Below, in pieces: positions 42,235 to 51,504 of a stretch of DNA of 64,000 nucleotides. Source of the stretch: DATBHM01 sp963772375. GTDB taxonomy: Bacteria; Actinomycetota; UBA4738; JACQTL01. The stretch spans positions 1,612,001 through 1,676,000 of the forward strand of contig CAVYXG010000001.1 in assembly GCA_963772375.1 (NCBI GenBank), in the 5' to 3' direction. The position numbers were made by a program, and so were the translations under genes. Numbering within the stretch: the stretch's first letter is position 1; the number at the start of each line of letters is the position of its first letter. Below the pieces are notes generated by a model. It made no database searches. It was not told where the DNA came from and saw nothing but the letters and a program-made list of their open reading frames with translations.

Positions 42235-43401
42235 ATGGACATGCCGGTCCGGCTGGGCGACAAGCTGCTCGCGTGGGCGTCGGTGCTCGACGACAACACG
42301 ATCGAGCAGGCCCGCGTTGCCTCGCGCCTGCCGATCGTCCCCACCCACGTCGCTCTGATGCCCGACGCGCACCTCGGAATCGGGGCGACCGTCGGTTCGG
42401 TGATACCGACGGAGGGCGCCGTGATCCCGTCGGCCGTCGGCGTCGACATCGGGTGCGGCATGATCGCCGCCCTGACCTCGCTCACGGCGTCGACGCTGCC
42501 GGACGACCTCGAGCCGTATCTGGTCCGGCTGAACGAGGTCATGCCGGCCGGTCTCGGCAAGTGGCACGCGTCCGCGAAACCGGCCGCCGAACGGTGGTTT
42601 GCCTCGAACCCCTGCCCGGTTGCCCTGACCCAGAAGCAGGAACACACGATCGTCGTGCAGTTCGGCACGCTCGACAGCGGCAACCATTTCCTCGAGGTCT
42701 GCCTCGACGAACGCGACGTCGCATGGGTCGTGCTGCACTCGGGGTCGCGGGGGATCGGCAACCAGCTCGCGCAGCACCACATCTCGAAGGCCAAGGAGAT
42801 GGCGAAGACCGAGGGGACGCCGCTCGAGGACCCCGATCTCGCGTACTTCCTCGAGGGACCGCCGGCGTTCGAGGAGTACATCGCCGCGATGCTGTGGAGC
42901 CAGGCCTACGCGTTCGCCAACCGGGCCGCGATGATGGACGCCGCGATCGCGGAGCTTCTCGAGGTGGCCGGCACGGGCCGCGAGATCGACCGAATCAACT
43001 CCCATCACAACTTCGCCGTCCGGGAGCGTCACGACGGCCGCGACCTGTGGATCACGCGGAAGGGCGCCGTACGGGCCCGGGTCGGCGACCGCGGTGTGAT
43101 CCCCGGCTCGATGGGCGCGAAGACGTTCATCGTGCGGGGGCGGGGCAATCCGCTCTCGTACAACTCGTGCGCGCACGGCGCCGGGCGCCGCATGTCCCGA
43201 ACCGCCGCTCGCAAGCAGATCTCCACCGACGACCTGTCCGCGGCGATGGAGGGCCGGGTGTGGCTGCACGCGAGCGCCGAACGCCTCGTGGACGAGGCGC
43301 CCGCCGCCTACAAGGACATCGACCGGGTCATGCGCGACCAGGCCGACCTGGTGGAGGTCGAACACGAGCTCCACCAGGTCCTCAACTACAAGGGCGTGTG
43401 A
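42235..43401 (+). CDS. rtcB: RNA-splicing ligase RtcB
   Basis: 388 aa, canonical and close to the E. coli-type enzyme: VALMPDAHLGIGATVGSVIPT, GVDIGCGM (metal Asp and Cys), DSGNHFLEVCLDE, VLHSGSRGIGNQL, SHHNFA, TRKGAVRARVGDRGVIPGSMGAKTFIV and CAHGAGRRMSRT with the guanylylated His. It joins 2',3'-cyclic phosphate RNA ends to 5'-OH ends using GTP and Mn2+. No archease or RtcA is adjacent. The gene is followed after 3 bases by a GNAT gene. Confidence 0.93.
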   Translation: MDMPVRLGDKLLAWASVLDDNTIEQARVASRLPIVPTHVALMPDAHLGIGATVGSVIPTEGAVIPSAVGVDIGCGMIAALTSLTASTLPDDLEPYLVRLNEVMPAGLGKWHASAKPAAERWFASNPCPVALTQKQEHTIVVQFGTLDSGNHFLEVCLDERDVAWVVLHSGSRGIGNQLAQHHISKAKEMAKTEGTPLEDPDLAYFLEGPPAFEEYIAAMLWSQAYAFANRAAMMDAAIAELLEVAGTGREIDRINSHHNFAVRERHDGRDLWITRKGAVRARVGDRGVIPGSMGAKTFIVRGRGNPLSYNSCAHGAGRRMSRTAARKQISTDDLSAAMEGRVWLHASAERLVDEAPAAYKDIDRVMRDQADLVEVEHELHQVLNYKGV

Positions 43402-43404
43402 GGA

Positions 43405-44166
43405 GTGGACGAATCGCTCGCTGCGACGATCCAGGAGGTGGCCGCGAACGCGTGGCCGGCGTCGATCGTGCAGATCGTCGACGGATGGCGGCTTCGGGCG
43501 ACCGCAGGGGTCGAAGCGCGGCGTTCGAACTCGGTGCTGCCCATCATGGACGGAGGACGCGTCCCGCTCGAGGCGAAGCTCGCCCTCGTGGACGAGTTCT
43601 GCGAGGCGCACCGGATCCCCACCCGGTTCGAGGTGTCGCCGGCGGCGGTCCCGAAGGGGCTCGACGACGTGCTCGCCGCTCGCGGGTTCGAGATCGAGCT
43701 CGAGATCGACATCCAGGTCGGCGACCTGGCCGAGGTGGCATCACGGTCCTCGAGTCGTGGTGGTCCTGACGTCCGAGTCGAGGAGGAGCCGGACGAACGG
43801 TGGCTCGACACGATGCTGGGCGTGACGGCGCGAGGAGAGCGGGAGACGTTGCGCGACGCGGTCCTCGACCGCATCGCGCCGCCCGCCCGGTACGCGTCGG
43901 TTGCCGACGGCGATCGGACGATCGCCGTCGGCATGAGCGTCCGCGAGCGCGGGTGGCTCGGCATCTTCTCGATGGCGACCCTGCCCGAGGCGCGGCGCCG
44001 GGGCGCAGCCCGGGCGATCCTCCACGCGCTCGCGTCGGACGGCCTTCGCGGGGGCGCCACGCGCGCGTACCTCCAGACCGACATCGGAAACGCCGCCTCG
44101 CACGCGCTGTACGAGGGCATCGGGTTCTCCACGGCGTACCGGTACCACTACCGGGTTCGACGCTGA
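43405..44166 (+). CDS. GNAT family N-acetyltransferase
   Basis: 253 aa, GTG start just after the rtcB stop. An N-terminal degenerate GNAT half (about 1-105) is followed by a catalytic GNAT domain with the acetyl-CoA loop LGIFSMATLPEARRRGAARAILHAL and the closing ALYEGIGFSTAYRYHYRVR. The layout is that of the family commonly annotated as GNAT with N-terminal SnoRNA-like fold in actinobacteria; substrate unknown. Coupling to rtcB is probably just operon economy. Confidence 0.83.
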   Translation: MDESLAATIQEVAANAWPASIVQIVDGWRLRATAGVEARRSNSVLPIMDGGRVPLEAKLALVDEFCEAHRIPTRFEVSPAAVPKGLDDVLAARGFEIELEIDIQVGDLAEVASRSSSRGGPDVRVEEEPDERWLDTMLGVTARGERETLRDAVLDRIAPPARYASVADGDRTIAVGMSVRERGWLGIFSMATLPEARRRGAARAILHALASDGLRGGATRAYLQTDIGNAASHALYEGIGFSTAYRYHYRVRR

Positions 44167-44182
44167 GATCCGGGCCTGCCGG

Positions 44183-45034
44183 CTACGACGCCATGAACGG
44201 CACCGCGCCCGGCGGGAACACCGACGGCGTGCCGTCGAACACCGGCCAGTCCGACTTCAGCCCCGGCGCCAAGCGGGCCTCCCACTTCCACAGCGTCCGG
44301 ACCACCCGGGCGCCGATCGCGTTCATCAGCGTGACCACGTCGGTCTCGCCGTCGAAGGTCGAACCCGGCAGCACAATCCCCCGGACCGCGATCCCCGCGC
44401 CGTCCGCGAACGGCCGCGACACCGTGAACCGGCAGAGCGTCGCACCGACGTGCATCGGTCCCGGCCGCGACAGCCATTCCAGCTCGCTCACGTCGAGGCT
44501 CGGATCGCGGATCACCAGCTGGGGCGTCAGGACGAGCGTGGCGCTCACCCGCGGCGCGAGCACCTCGTGGCGTTCGATCGCGGCCAGGCGGTCCAGCTCT
44601 GCGAGCTCGTCCGCGTCGCGATAGGGCTGGTCCTCCTCGAGCATCGCGCGATGCTCCGGCTCGAGCCGCGAGAGCCACGGGTGACCGGAACGGAACGCCT
44701 CCGGCGACGCCGCCACCGGGAAGCGAACGCCCGCGTCGGGGGCCACCACGCCGTCGTTCCGCACGATCTGCCACGCCAGGTGGTCGAGGGCCGACCGCAG
44801 GCCGTGCACGACGCTTCCCAGGCGCGCGCCGAGCCGCGTCGGCAGCTTCGGCACGTACCCGGCCGTGTACAGGTACCGGTACGGCTCGCGTTCGGGCTCG
44901 GTCTGCAGGCGGATGGGGTCGGTCTTGAACACCACGAGATGGTCCGTCTGGTAGGCCTGCAGCTCACTGTGCGCCAGCTGGACCTTCGCCAGACAGCCGT
45001 CGAGGTCGAACGGAAACGGGGATCGCCAGGACAT
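44183..45034 (-). CDS. hypothetical protein
   Basis: 283 aa from the ATG at 45034. Soluble, no signal peptide. Its start, LAKVQLAHSELQAYQTDH, and RLGSVVHGLRSALDHLAWQIVRN suggest helical bundles; the HGLRSALDHLAW stretch resembles the conserved core of a widespread uncharacterised family in which a surface-immunity or mobile-element role is sometimes proposed. The second half is beta-rich (RFTVSRPFADGAGIAVRG). No enzyme motif is visible. It is divergent from nothing obvious and precedes ispH's 3' end. Confidence 0.7.
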   Translation of the reverse strand: MSWRSPFPFDLDGCLAKVQLAHSELQAYQTDHLVVFKTDPIRLQTEPEREPYRYLYTAGYVPKLPTRLGARLGSVVHGLRSALDHLAWQIVRNDGVVAPDAGVRFPVAASPEAFRSGHPWLSRLEPEHRAMLEEDQPYRDADELAELDRLAAIERHEVLAPRVSATLVLTPQLVIRDPSLDVSELEWLSRPGPMHVGATLCRFTVSRPFADGAGIAVRGIVLPGSTFDGETDVVTLMNAIGARVVRTLWKWEARLAPGLKSDWPVFDGTPSVFPPGAVPFMAS

Positions 45035-45099
45035 GGGCCCTATTGTGGCGGGGGATCCCCACGGAACAAAGCACCCGACCGCAATTGCCCCGAAGGTCG

Positions 45100-46068
45100 T
45101 CACCCGGGCTGGGAACGACGCTCCCCGGGCAGCACCTCGAGGCGGCGCAGGCCGGCCGGCTTCGAGAACCGGACGTCCTCGTCGGTGAGCCGCAGCTCCT
45201 CGACCTCGGTCGCGCCCCCCGAGCGGAGGAACTCGATCATCCGGTCGACCAGCCACTCCGGCGCCGACGCGCCGCTCGTCACCCCGACGACCTCGGCCCC
45301 CGCCAACCATTCCGGCAGGACCTCGGTCTCGTCGTCCACGAGGAACGCCGGCGTCCCCGCCTCCTTCGCCACCTCGGCCAGGCGGTTGGAGTTCGACGAG
45401 TTCACCGAGCCGATCACGAGCACCACGTCCGCCTGCCGCGCCAGCGCCTTCACGGCGTCCTGACGGTTCTGAGTCGCATAGCAGATGTCGTCCTTGGGCG
45501 GGGCCTGGATCGCAGGAAACCGCGAACGCAACACCGCGATGATCTCGTTGGTCTCGTCGACGGAGAGCGTGGTCTGTGTGAGGTAGGAGACGTTCGACGG
45601 GTCGGGGACCTCCACCGTCCGCGCCTCCTCGGGGGAGCCGACCAGGATCACGCGGTCCGGCGCCTGGCCCGACGTGCCGACCACCTCCTCGTGCCCCTCG
45701 TGGCCGATCAGCAGGATCGTCTGGCCCTCGCGGGCGAACCTCCGCGCCTCGAGGTGCACCTTGGTCACCAGCGGGCAGGTCGCGTCGATGACGGACAGGC
45801 CGCGCGCCTCGGCGTTCGCGTAGACGGTCGGCGCGACCCCGTGGGCGCTCAGCACCACGAGCGCGCCCTCGGGCACCTCGGTCTCATCGTCGACGAACAC
45901 CGCGCCCTTGCGCTCGAGGTCGCGGACCACGTGCAGGTTGTGCACGATCTGCTTGCGGACGTACACGGGCGCGCCGCGCGCCTCGAGGGCCTGCTCGACG
46001 GTCTCGACCGCGCGCTCCACGCCCGCGCAGTACCCGCGCGGGGCCGCCAGGATCACCTTCCGAACCAC
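45100..46068 (-). CDS. ispH: 4-hydroxy-3-methylbut-2-enyl diphosphate reductase
   Basis: 322 aa, full length. The three [4Fe-4S] ligands are in APRGYCAGVERAVE, IDATCPLVTKVH and DDICYATQNRQDAV; substrate residues are in IVHNLHVV, SAHGVAPTV and GSVNSSNSNRL. It makes IPP and DMAPP in the last step of the MEP pathway and supplies undecaprenyl phosphate for the polysaccharide and cell wall. GTG start. No other MEP gene is in the window. Confidence 0.95.
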   Translation of the reverse strand: MVRKVILAAPRGYCAGVERAVETVEQALEARGAPVYVRKQIVHNLHVVRDLERKGAVFVDDETEVPEGALVVLSAHGVAPTVYANAEARGLSVIDATCPLVTKVHLEARRFAREGQTILLIGHEGHEEVVGTSGQAPDRVILVGSPEEARTVEVPDPSNVSYLTQTTLSVDETNEIIAVLRSRFPAIQAPPKDDICYATQNRQDAVKALARQADVVLVIGSVNSSNSNRLAEVAKEAGTPAFLVDDETEVLPEWLAGAEVVGVTSGASAPEWLVDRMIEFLRSGGATEVEELRLTDEDVRFSKPAGLRRLEVLPGERRSQPG

Positions 46069-46122
46069 GCCTCCATGGTACCGACGCGCGGTTCGCCGCC
46101 GGTTGCGGACCGTGACGAATGC

Positions 46123-46464
46123 TCAGGTACGAACCGGCCCGCCAGGCGAAGGCAGCCCCTTCACGGCGGCCCGCACGTCATGCAGTGAGGCGACCACGAC
46201 GGTCGCACCCTCCACGGGCCCGTCCGTTACCGCGACCACGCGCAGCCACGGCCACCGTTCACGGACGGCGGCGACGACGTCGGCGGCGAACCCCCCGGCC
46301 ACGACCAGCACGTGCGCACCGCGGTCCTCGACCTGCGCCACGGCGTCCTGGGCGTTGGTCGCCCCCGGCGTCAACTCCCAGTCCGTGCCCACCGTCGCAT
46401 GCTTCAAGGCGACGAGCGATTCGCGGTCGGGCGCGACGCACACGACCAGCAGGGCGCGGCACAC
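46123..46464 (-). CDS. small receiver-like hypothetical protein
   Basis: 113 aa, GTG start, beta/alpha alternation like a response-regulator receiver fold (RALLVVCVAPDRE, AHVLVVAGGFAADV, LRVVAVTDG), but no acidic pair or phosphoacceptor is evident. Function unknown. It lies 35 bases downstream of the corA stop and could be cotranscribed with corA. Confidence 0.55.
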   Translation of the reverse strand: MCRALLVVCVAPDRESLVALKHATVGTDWELTPGATNAQDAVAQVEDRGAHVLVVAGGFAADVVAAVRERWPWLRVVAVTDGPVEGATVVVASLHDVRAAVKGLPSPGGPVRT

Positions 46465-46499
46465 TTCAGCGGACGCCCTTCGAAACGGAGCGGGTCACG

Positions 46500-47510
46500 T
46501 CAGAAGTAGTCCCGCTTCTTGAACATGACGTACAGCGCGACCGCCGCCCCCGCCATCAGCGCGAGCGCCCCGTAGTAGCCGAGGTGCCATCGCAGCTCGG
46601 GCATGTTCCCGAAGTTCATCCCGTAGATGCCGGCGATGAGCGTCGGCACCAGGATGATCGACGCCCACGCCGTCAGGCGCTTCATCACGACGTTCATCCG
46701 GTTGGAGATCTGGGAGATCAGCGCCTCGAGCGCGGACGTCGCCAGGTCGCGGATGTTGTCGAGGAACTCGATCGTCCGGATCACGTGGTCCTGGATGTCG
46801 CGGTAGTACGGGCCGAGCGCGTCGGTGACGAATCCGGGCTGCTCCTGCATGAGGTCGATCACCTCGCGGAGCGGCATCACGAGCCGACGGAACTGCACCA
46901 CCCGGCGCTTCAGCTTGAAGATGCGCTCCTGCACGTCGGGGACCGGCTCGTCGGCGAACACCTCGTCCTCGAGCTCCTCGCCGATGTCCTCGAACCGCTC
47001 CACGATCGTGAAGTAGCCGTCCACGACCTCGTCGAGCAGCGCGTACAGCAGGAACCCCCCGCCCTCGTGCGTGAGCTCGGTCTGGCGGTCCCACCGCTTC
47101 AGCACCTCGGTGATGTCGAACACCGGCTCGTAGCGGATCGTGATGAGGAACCGGTGCCCGGCGAACGCGTGGATCTCCGAGTCGACGAGCTCGTCCTCGG
47201 GGCCGAGCGACAACCCGTGCATCACCAGGAAGAAGTACCCGTCGTACACCTCGACCTTGGGGCGCTGCCCCCGCACGCGGGTGTCCTCCATGGCCAGCTC
47301 GTGGAGGTCGAACTCCTCCTGGATGAGCGCGAGCTCCTCCTCGGTGGGGTCGGCGAGGTCGAGCCAGACCCGGGCGCCCGCCTCCTGGATGAGGTCGCTG
47401 ACCGTGGTCGGGTCGAACGCCTCCTCCTTGAGCACGCCCTCGCGATAGTGCCGGCACGTGATCATGTCGTCGCGAGGGTAGCGCACGCTCACCCGCATCT
47501 CTACGCTCAC
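46500..47510 (-). CDS. corA: CorA family Mg2+/Co2+ transporter
   Basis: 336 aa: a large cytoplasmic N-terminal domain, a long stalk helix, and two C-terminal membrane helices separated by the selectivity motif YGMNFGNMPEL. The C-terminal basic tail FKKRDYF is typical. It mediates Mg2+ influx. The annotated start is GTG; an ATG 12 bases inside is also possible. Divergent from a GNAT gene with a 7-base gap, so the promoters must overlap the coding regions. Confidence 0.93.
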   Translation of the reverse strand: MSVEMRVSVRYPRDDMITCRHYREGVLKEEAFDPTTVSDLIQEAGARVWLDLADPTEEELALIQEEFDLHELAMEDTRVRGQRPKVEVYDGYFFLVMHGLSLGPEDELVDSEIHAFAGHRFLITIRYEPVFDITEVLKRWDRQTELTHEGGGFLLYALLDEVVDGYFTIVERFEDIGEELEDEVFADEPVPDVQERIFKLKRRVVQFRRLVMPLREVIDLMQEQPGFVTDALGPYYRDIQDHVIRTIEFLDNIRDLATSALEALISQISNRMNVVMKRLTAWASIILVPTLIAGIYGMNFGNMPELRWHLGYYGALALMAGAAVALYVMFKKRDYF

Positions 47511-47517
47511 GGCCGTC

Positions 47518-48300
47518 GTGCCGAACGCTCCCGAGCGCTACTTCGCCGCCGCTGACGGCGCCCTGCGGGGAACGCGGCGGACGTGGTGGGGCGCCGTCGT
47601 CGCCGACGACCGGTTCCCCCACCTCTACGACCTCAACCACGCCAAGGTGAGCGAGGCCGTGGCCGACCTCACGCTGACGGAGGTCGTCGAGGAGCTCGAA
47701 CCGTCGCTTTGCGCGGCCGGCTCCCGCCACCTGCAGATCGTGCTGCTCCGGCCGGACGCCGCTCCGGGCCTGGTCGACGAGGCGGTGGGAGCCGGCCTCC
47801 GTTCCTCCGACGACACGGTCATGCAGTTCGCGGGCACCGCCGACGGGGATGCGAACGACCGGCGCGTCGAACGCGCCGACCCCGGTCCCGAGCTGTGGGA
47901 GGTGCTGGAACGTAGCTACCGGGAGTTCGACGTCACCCATCCCGAGGTGACCGAGCAGCTGCTCCGATGGAACCGTGAGGTGCTCGCGCCCCGGGGCCGC
48001 CACTACTACCTGGCCCGCCGCGACGGGCGGGTCGCGGGCATCGGCGCGCTGCAGGTGGCCGACGGGATCGCGTACGTCGACGACGTCGTGACGTTCCCCG
48101 AACACCGGCGGCAGGGCGTCGCGTCGTCGATCGTCCGCCGCATCGTCCGGGACGCCGCCCGATCCGGCGCCGAGACGACGTTCCTGCTGGCCGACGACCC
48201 CGGGCCGATCCGCCTCTACCGGACGCTCGGCTTCGAGGAGACCGGCGCGATCCGGACCCTGCTCGGCCCGGCCCCGTGGGTCAGCGGCGGGCCCGCCTGA
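47518..48300 (+). CDS. GNAT family N-acetyltransferase
   Basis: 260 aa with a degenerate N-terminal half and a C-terminal catalytic GNAT fold: RVAGIGALQVADGIAYVDDVVTFPEH followed by the acetyl-CoA loop RRQGVASSIVRRIVRDAA and LYRTLGFEETGAI. It is a tandem-GNAT relative of the protein at 43.4 kb; substrate unknown. Its 3' end overlaps the convergent EAL gene by 20 bases. Confidence 0.82.
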   Translation: MPNAPERYFAAADGALRGTRRTWWGAVVADDRFPHLYDLNHAKVSEAVADLTLTEVVEELEPSLCAAGSRHLQIVLLRPDAAPGLVDEAVGAGLRSSDDTVMQFAGTADGDANDRRVERADPGPELWEVLERSYREFDVTHPEVTEQLLRWNREVLAPRGRHYYLARRDGRVAGIGALQVADGIAYVDDVVTFPEHRRQGVASSIVRRIVRDAARSGAETTFLLADDPGPIRLYRTLGFEETGAIRTLLGPAPWVSGGPA

Positions 48301-49483
48301 GGGGCGCGCCCGGCATCGGGGCGGGCTTCCCGAGGTGGAAGCCCTGTCCGAAGGCGACGTCCAGGCCACGCAGGGCGTCGAGCTCTCCGGCCGTCTCGAT
48401 GCCCTCGGCGATCAGGCCCGCGCCGATGTCGTCGGCGAAGGACGTCAGGGCGGAGGCCAGCGCGCGGCGCGCGGGGTCGGTGTCGACGTGGCGGGTGAGG
48501 CCCATGTCGAGCTTGATGAGGTCCGGCGACAGCCGGAGGATGTGCTGGAGGCTGGCGAAGCCTGCGCCGGCGTCGTCGATGGCCAGCCGGCCGCCCCGGG
48601 ACCGCAGCTCCGCGAGCACCGCGTTCAGCTCGTCGTAGTCCTCGACGCGGGCGTGCTCGCTGATCTCGAACACCACGTCCTCGAGGGGTTCCTCGGACAT
48701 GAAGATCGGGAAGCTCGGCGAGACCGCCGTCTCCGGGGAGATGTTGATGGCCATGTAGCGGTCGCCCCCGAGGTGCTCGCGGCCGGCCAGCGCGGCCCGC
48801 GCCGTGGCCAGCTCGAGGTCGATGCGCATCCCGACCTGGGCGGCCTCCTCGAACCACACGTTCGGTGGCCGGAGCGGCTTGCCGCCGAACCGCGCCAGCG
48901 CCTCGACGCCCACCACCTCGAGCGTCCTGAGGTCGACGATCGGCTGGAACACCATGGTGATCCCGCCGCCCTGGACCACGCCGCGCATCAGCTCGCCGCG
49001 CTTGCGGCGGAGCTCGGCCTCGTGGTCGTGGAGCTCGAGCTGCCCGACCAGCTCCCGGATGACCTGTCCGGCGACCCGGGTCGAGAGCGCGGACTCGCCG
49101 CGGGACGCCAGCCGGATCGCGTCGACGATGTCGTCGGCCGGGGCGCCCTTGACCAGGAACCCCACCGCGCCGGCCTGGAGCATGCCGATCACCGTGGTCC
49201 GGTCGTCGTGCGCCGACAGCGCGAGGATGTGGGTCTTCGGGAGCTGCTGAAGGATCTCCGTGGTGGCCCGGGGCCCGCCGCCGCCCGGCATGCGGACGTC
49301 GCACAGCACCACGGCGGGTTTGGTCCGGACGGCCACCGCGATCGTCTCGTCGGTGTTCGCCGCGGCGCCCACGACGTCGATGCCCTCCTCCTCCGCCAGC
49401 AGGTCGGAGAGGGTCTCGCGGACGACCGGGTCGTCCTCGGCGATGAGGACCTTGATCCGTTGCACGGTCATCGATCTTCGCAC
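48281..49483 (-). CDS. response regulator with EAL domain (cyclic-di-GMP phosphodiesterase)
   Basis: 400 aa. The receiver (about 9-125) has the acidic residues in LIAEDDP, phosphoacceptor Asp in VVLCDVRMPGGGG and Lys in LVKGAP; a short helical linker precedes an EAL domain with GVEALARFG, AINISPETAV, EISEHARVEDYDEL, AIDDAGAGF, IKLDMGLTR and LIAEGIETAGELDAL. The metal and catalytic residues look intact, so hydrolysis of c-di-GMP is likely. It may set the c-di-GMP level sensed by the BldD-like regulator (inference). Confidence 0.9.
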   Translation of the reverse strand: MRRSMTVQRIKVLIAEDDPVVRETLSDLLAEEEGIDVVGAAANTDETIAVAVRTKPAVVLCDVRMPGGGGPRATTEILQQLPKTHILALSAHDDRTTVIGMLQAGAVGFLVKGAPADDIVDAIRLASRGESALSTRVAGQVIRELVGQLELHDHEAELRRKRGELMRGVVQGGGITMVFQPIVDLRTLEVVGVEALARFGGKPLRPPNVWFEEAAQVGMRIDLELATARAALAGREHLGGDRYMAINISPETAVSPSFPIFMSEEPLEDVVFEISEHARVEDYDELNAVLAELRSRGGRLAIDDAGAGFASLQHILRLSPDLIKLDMGLTRHVDTDPARRALASALTSFADDIGAGLIAEGIETAGELDALRGLDVAFGQGFHLGKPAPMPGAPLRRARR

Positions 49484-49526
49484 GCCACTTGTGTCGCTCC
49501 GTGGAGCGAGGCCCAGGAAAACGAGC

Positions 49527-50714
49527 CTACGTCTTGGCGAGCGCCCTGCTGATCACGAGGCGCTGGATCTCGGACGTCCCCTCGAACAGCGTGAAGATCT
49601 TGGCGTCCCGGTACCACTTCTCGACCGGGAAGTCCCGGATGTAGCCGTAGCCGCCGAGGACCTGGATGGCCTGCTCGGTGACGCTCACCGCGACCTCGCT
49701 GGCCTTGAGCTTCGACATCGAACCCTCGGCGTGCTCGAACGGAACGCCGTTGCGGGCCATCCACGCGGCGCGGAGCGTCAGCAGTCGGGCCGCGTCGATC
49801 TCCATCGCCATGTCGGCGAGCTTGAACGCGACCCCCTGGTGCTCGATGATCGCGCGCCCGAAGGTCTGCCGTTCCTTCGCGTAGTCGCGGGCGAACTCGA
49901 ACGCGGCCCGGGCGATCCCGAGCGCCTGCGCCGCCACGGACGGCCGTGTCATCTCGAACGTCTTCAGGGCCGCCGACGATCTCGGCTCCGTGCGGGCCTT
50001 CTTCAGCTTCGCCTCGAGCTTCTCTGCGCCCCCGAGCACGTTCTCGAGCGGGATGCGGCAGTCCTCGAGGAGGACCTCCGCGGTATGCGAGGCCCGGATG
50101 CCGAGCTTGCGCTCCTTCTTGCCCTGGCGGAGCCCCGGCGTGTCCGGGCCGATGAGGAACGCCGCCTGGCCCCGGTGGCCCAGCGAAGGGTCGACGGTCG
50201 CCACCACGATGTGCACGGCAGCGATGCCGCCGTTGGTCGCGAACACCTTCTGGCCGTTCAGCACCCACTCGTCACCGTGCCGCTTCGCGGTCGTGCGCAG
50301 GGCGCTGACGTCGGAGCCGGCGTTCGGCTCGGTGACGCAGAACGAGGCCACCGCGGGCTCCTCCGGCGTGCCGAACATCTTCGGGGCCCACTCGCCGAAC
50401 TGCATCGGCGTGCCGCTGTAGGCGAGCGCCGAGAGCGGGAGGCCGGTGCCGAAGATCGAGAGGCCGATGCCGGCGCACCCCCAGGTCATCTCCTCCATCA
50501 CCACGGGCAGCATGATGCCCGTGGTGTCCTGGGCGACCATCTCGAGATAGAACTCCGGCCCGTACAGACCGATCTCGGCCGCCTTCTTCACGACGGGCCA
50601 GGGGAACTCCTCGGACTCGTCGTACTCCGGCGCGACCGGCCGGATCTCCTTCTCCGCGAACTCGTGGGCCCACTTCTGGGTGGTCTGCAGGTCCTCGGTG
50701 AGCTGGAAGTCCAT
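49527..50714 (-). CDS. acyl-CoA dehydrogenase
   Basis: 395 aa from the ATG at 50714. Family signatures are CVTEPNAGSDVSALRTTA, the FAD/substrate region LNGQKVFATNGG, RPSVAAQALGIARAAFEFARDY and the C-terminal QVLGGYGYIRDFPVEKWYRDAKIFTLFEGTSEIQRLVISR. It oxidises acyl-CoA thioesters with electron transfer flavoprotein as acceptor. It is divergent from a TetR gene with a 20-bp palindrome between them. Confidence 0.92.
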   Translation of the reverse strand: MDFQLTEDLQTTQKWAHEFAEKEIRPVAPEYDESEEFPWPVVKKAAEIGLYGPEFYLEMVAQDTTGIMLPVVMEEMTWGCAGIGLSIFGTGLPLSALAYSGTPMQFGEWAPKMFGTPEEPAVASFCVTEPNAGSDVSALRTTAKRHGDEWVLNGQKVFATNGGIAAVHIVVATVDPSLGHRGQAAFLIGPDTPGLRQGKKERKLGIRASHTAEVLLEDCRIPLENVLGGAEKLEAKLKKARTEPRSSAALKTFEMTRPSVAAQALGIARAAFEFARDYAKERQTFGRAIIEHQGVAFKLADMAMEIDAARLLTLRAAWMARNGVPFEHAEGSMSKLKASEVAVSVTEQAIQVLGGYGYIRDFPVEKWYRDAKIFTLFEGTSEIQRLVISRALAKT

Positions 50715-50832
50715 GCCCGTCGTCTCCTCGCTCCGCGCCGCCCCCACGGGGTGCGGCCGTGCCATGCTCGCGTTCCGGCCGCCGACCCTGGAGAATGGCG
50801 GGCGTGCCTTCCCACGATCCCCGGCCTCTCGG

Positions 50833-50852
50833 AACCTACCTTTGGGTAGGTT
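50833..50852. promoter_or_regulatory. 20-bp perfect palindrome, likely TetR operator
   Basis: AACCTACC-TTTG-GGTAGGTT has 8-bp arms and lies 23 bases upstream of the TetR ATG and 119 bases upstream of the divergent acyl-CoA dehydrogenase, the expected place for a FadR/PsrA-like TetR operator controlling both. Confidence 0.65.
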
Positions 50853-50875
50853 ACCGATGAGTAGTATAGCCGCCA

Positions 50876-51502
50876 ATGGCCGCCGGTAAACCCACCGCCG
50901 TGCCCGCCGGCGCCAAGCGCAGGATGCGCGGCCCCGAACGACGGGCCCAGCTCCTCGCCGTCGCACGCCGGGTGTTCGGGCGATCCGGGTTCCACGGCGT
51001 CTCGATGGACGAGGTGGCCAAGGAGGCCGGGGTCACCAAGCCGATCCTGTACGACCACTTCAACTCGAAGGAGGACCTGTACATCGCCCTCCTCGACGCG
51101 GACGCGTCATCCCTCGAGGAACGGGTCCGCTCGGCCCTTCAGGCCCGGACCGGGAACCGCGAGCGCATCGAGCGCTCGTTCCAGGCGTACTTCGACTTCG
51201 TGGACGAGCACGCGGGCGGGTTCCGGCTGTTCATGCAGGAGACGATGGGGGGCGAGGAGATGTTCCGGTCGAAGGTCCAGGAGGTCCGCGACCGGATCGT
51301 CCGCGAGGTCGGCGACCTGATCGTCCGGGAGTCAGCAGGCAAGATCGAACGGCGCGATGCGGACATAGTGTCCCTTGCGCTCGTGGGTATGGTGGAAACC
51401 GTGGCACAACGCGACCCGGGGGGCCCGCGGTCCGAACGAAGTCGTTCGGTCGACACCCTCGTGCGTCTCGCCTGGCGGGGCATCACCAACCTGACGATCT
51501 AG
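50876..51502 (+). CDS. TetR/AcrR family regulator
   Basis: 208 aa. The N-terminal HTH is RRAQLLAVARRVFGRSGFHGVSMDEVAKEAGVTKPILYDHFNSKEDLYIALL; the ligand-binding domain follows with no recognised ligand motif. Divergence from an acyl-CoA dehydrogenase suggests it responds to an acyl-CoA. The 3' end is 2 bases from the next ORF. Confidence 0.9.
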   Translation: MAAGKPTAVPAGAKRRMRGPERRAQLLAVARRVFGRSGFHGVSMDEVAKEAGVTKPILYDHFNSKEDLYIALLDADASSLEERVRSALQARTGNRERIERSFQAYFDFVDEHAGGFRLFMQETMGGEEMFRSKVQEVRDRIVREVGDLIVRESAGKIERRDADIVSLALVGMVETVAQRDPGGPRSERSRSVDTLVRLAWRGITNLTI

Positions 51503-51504
51503 CC

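Noticed and set aside
44183..45034. Assignment of a defence or toxin function to the hypothetical protein
   Set aside because: Only a weak helical resemblance is visible; no catalytic motif or partner gene supports it.
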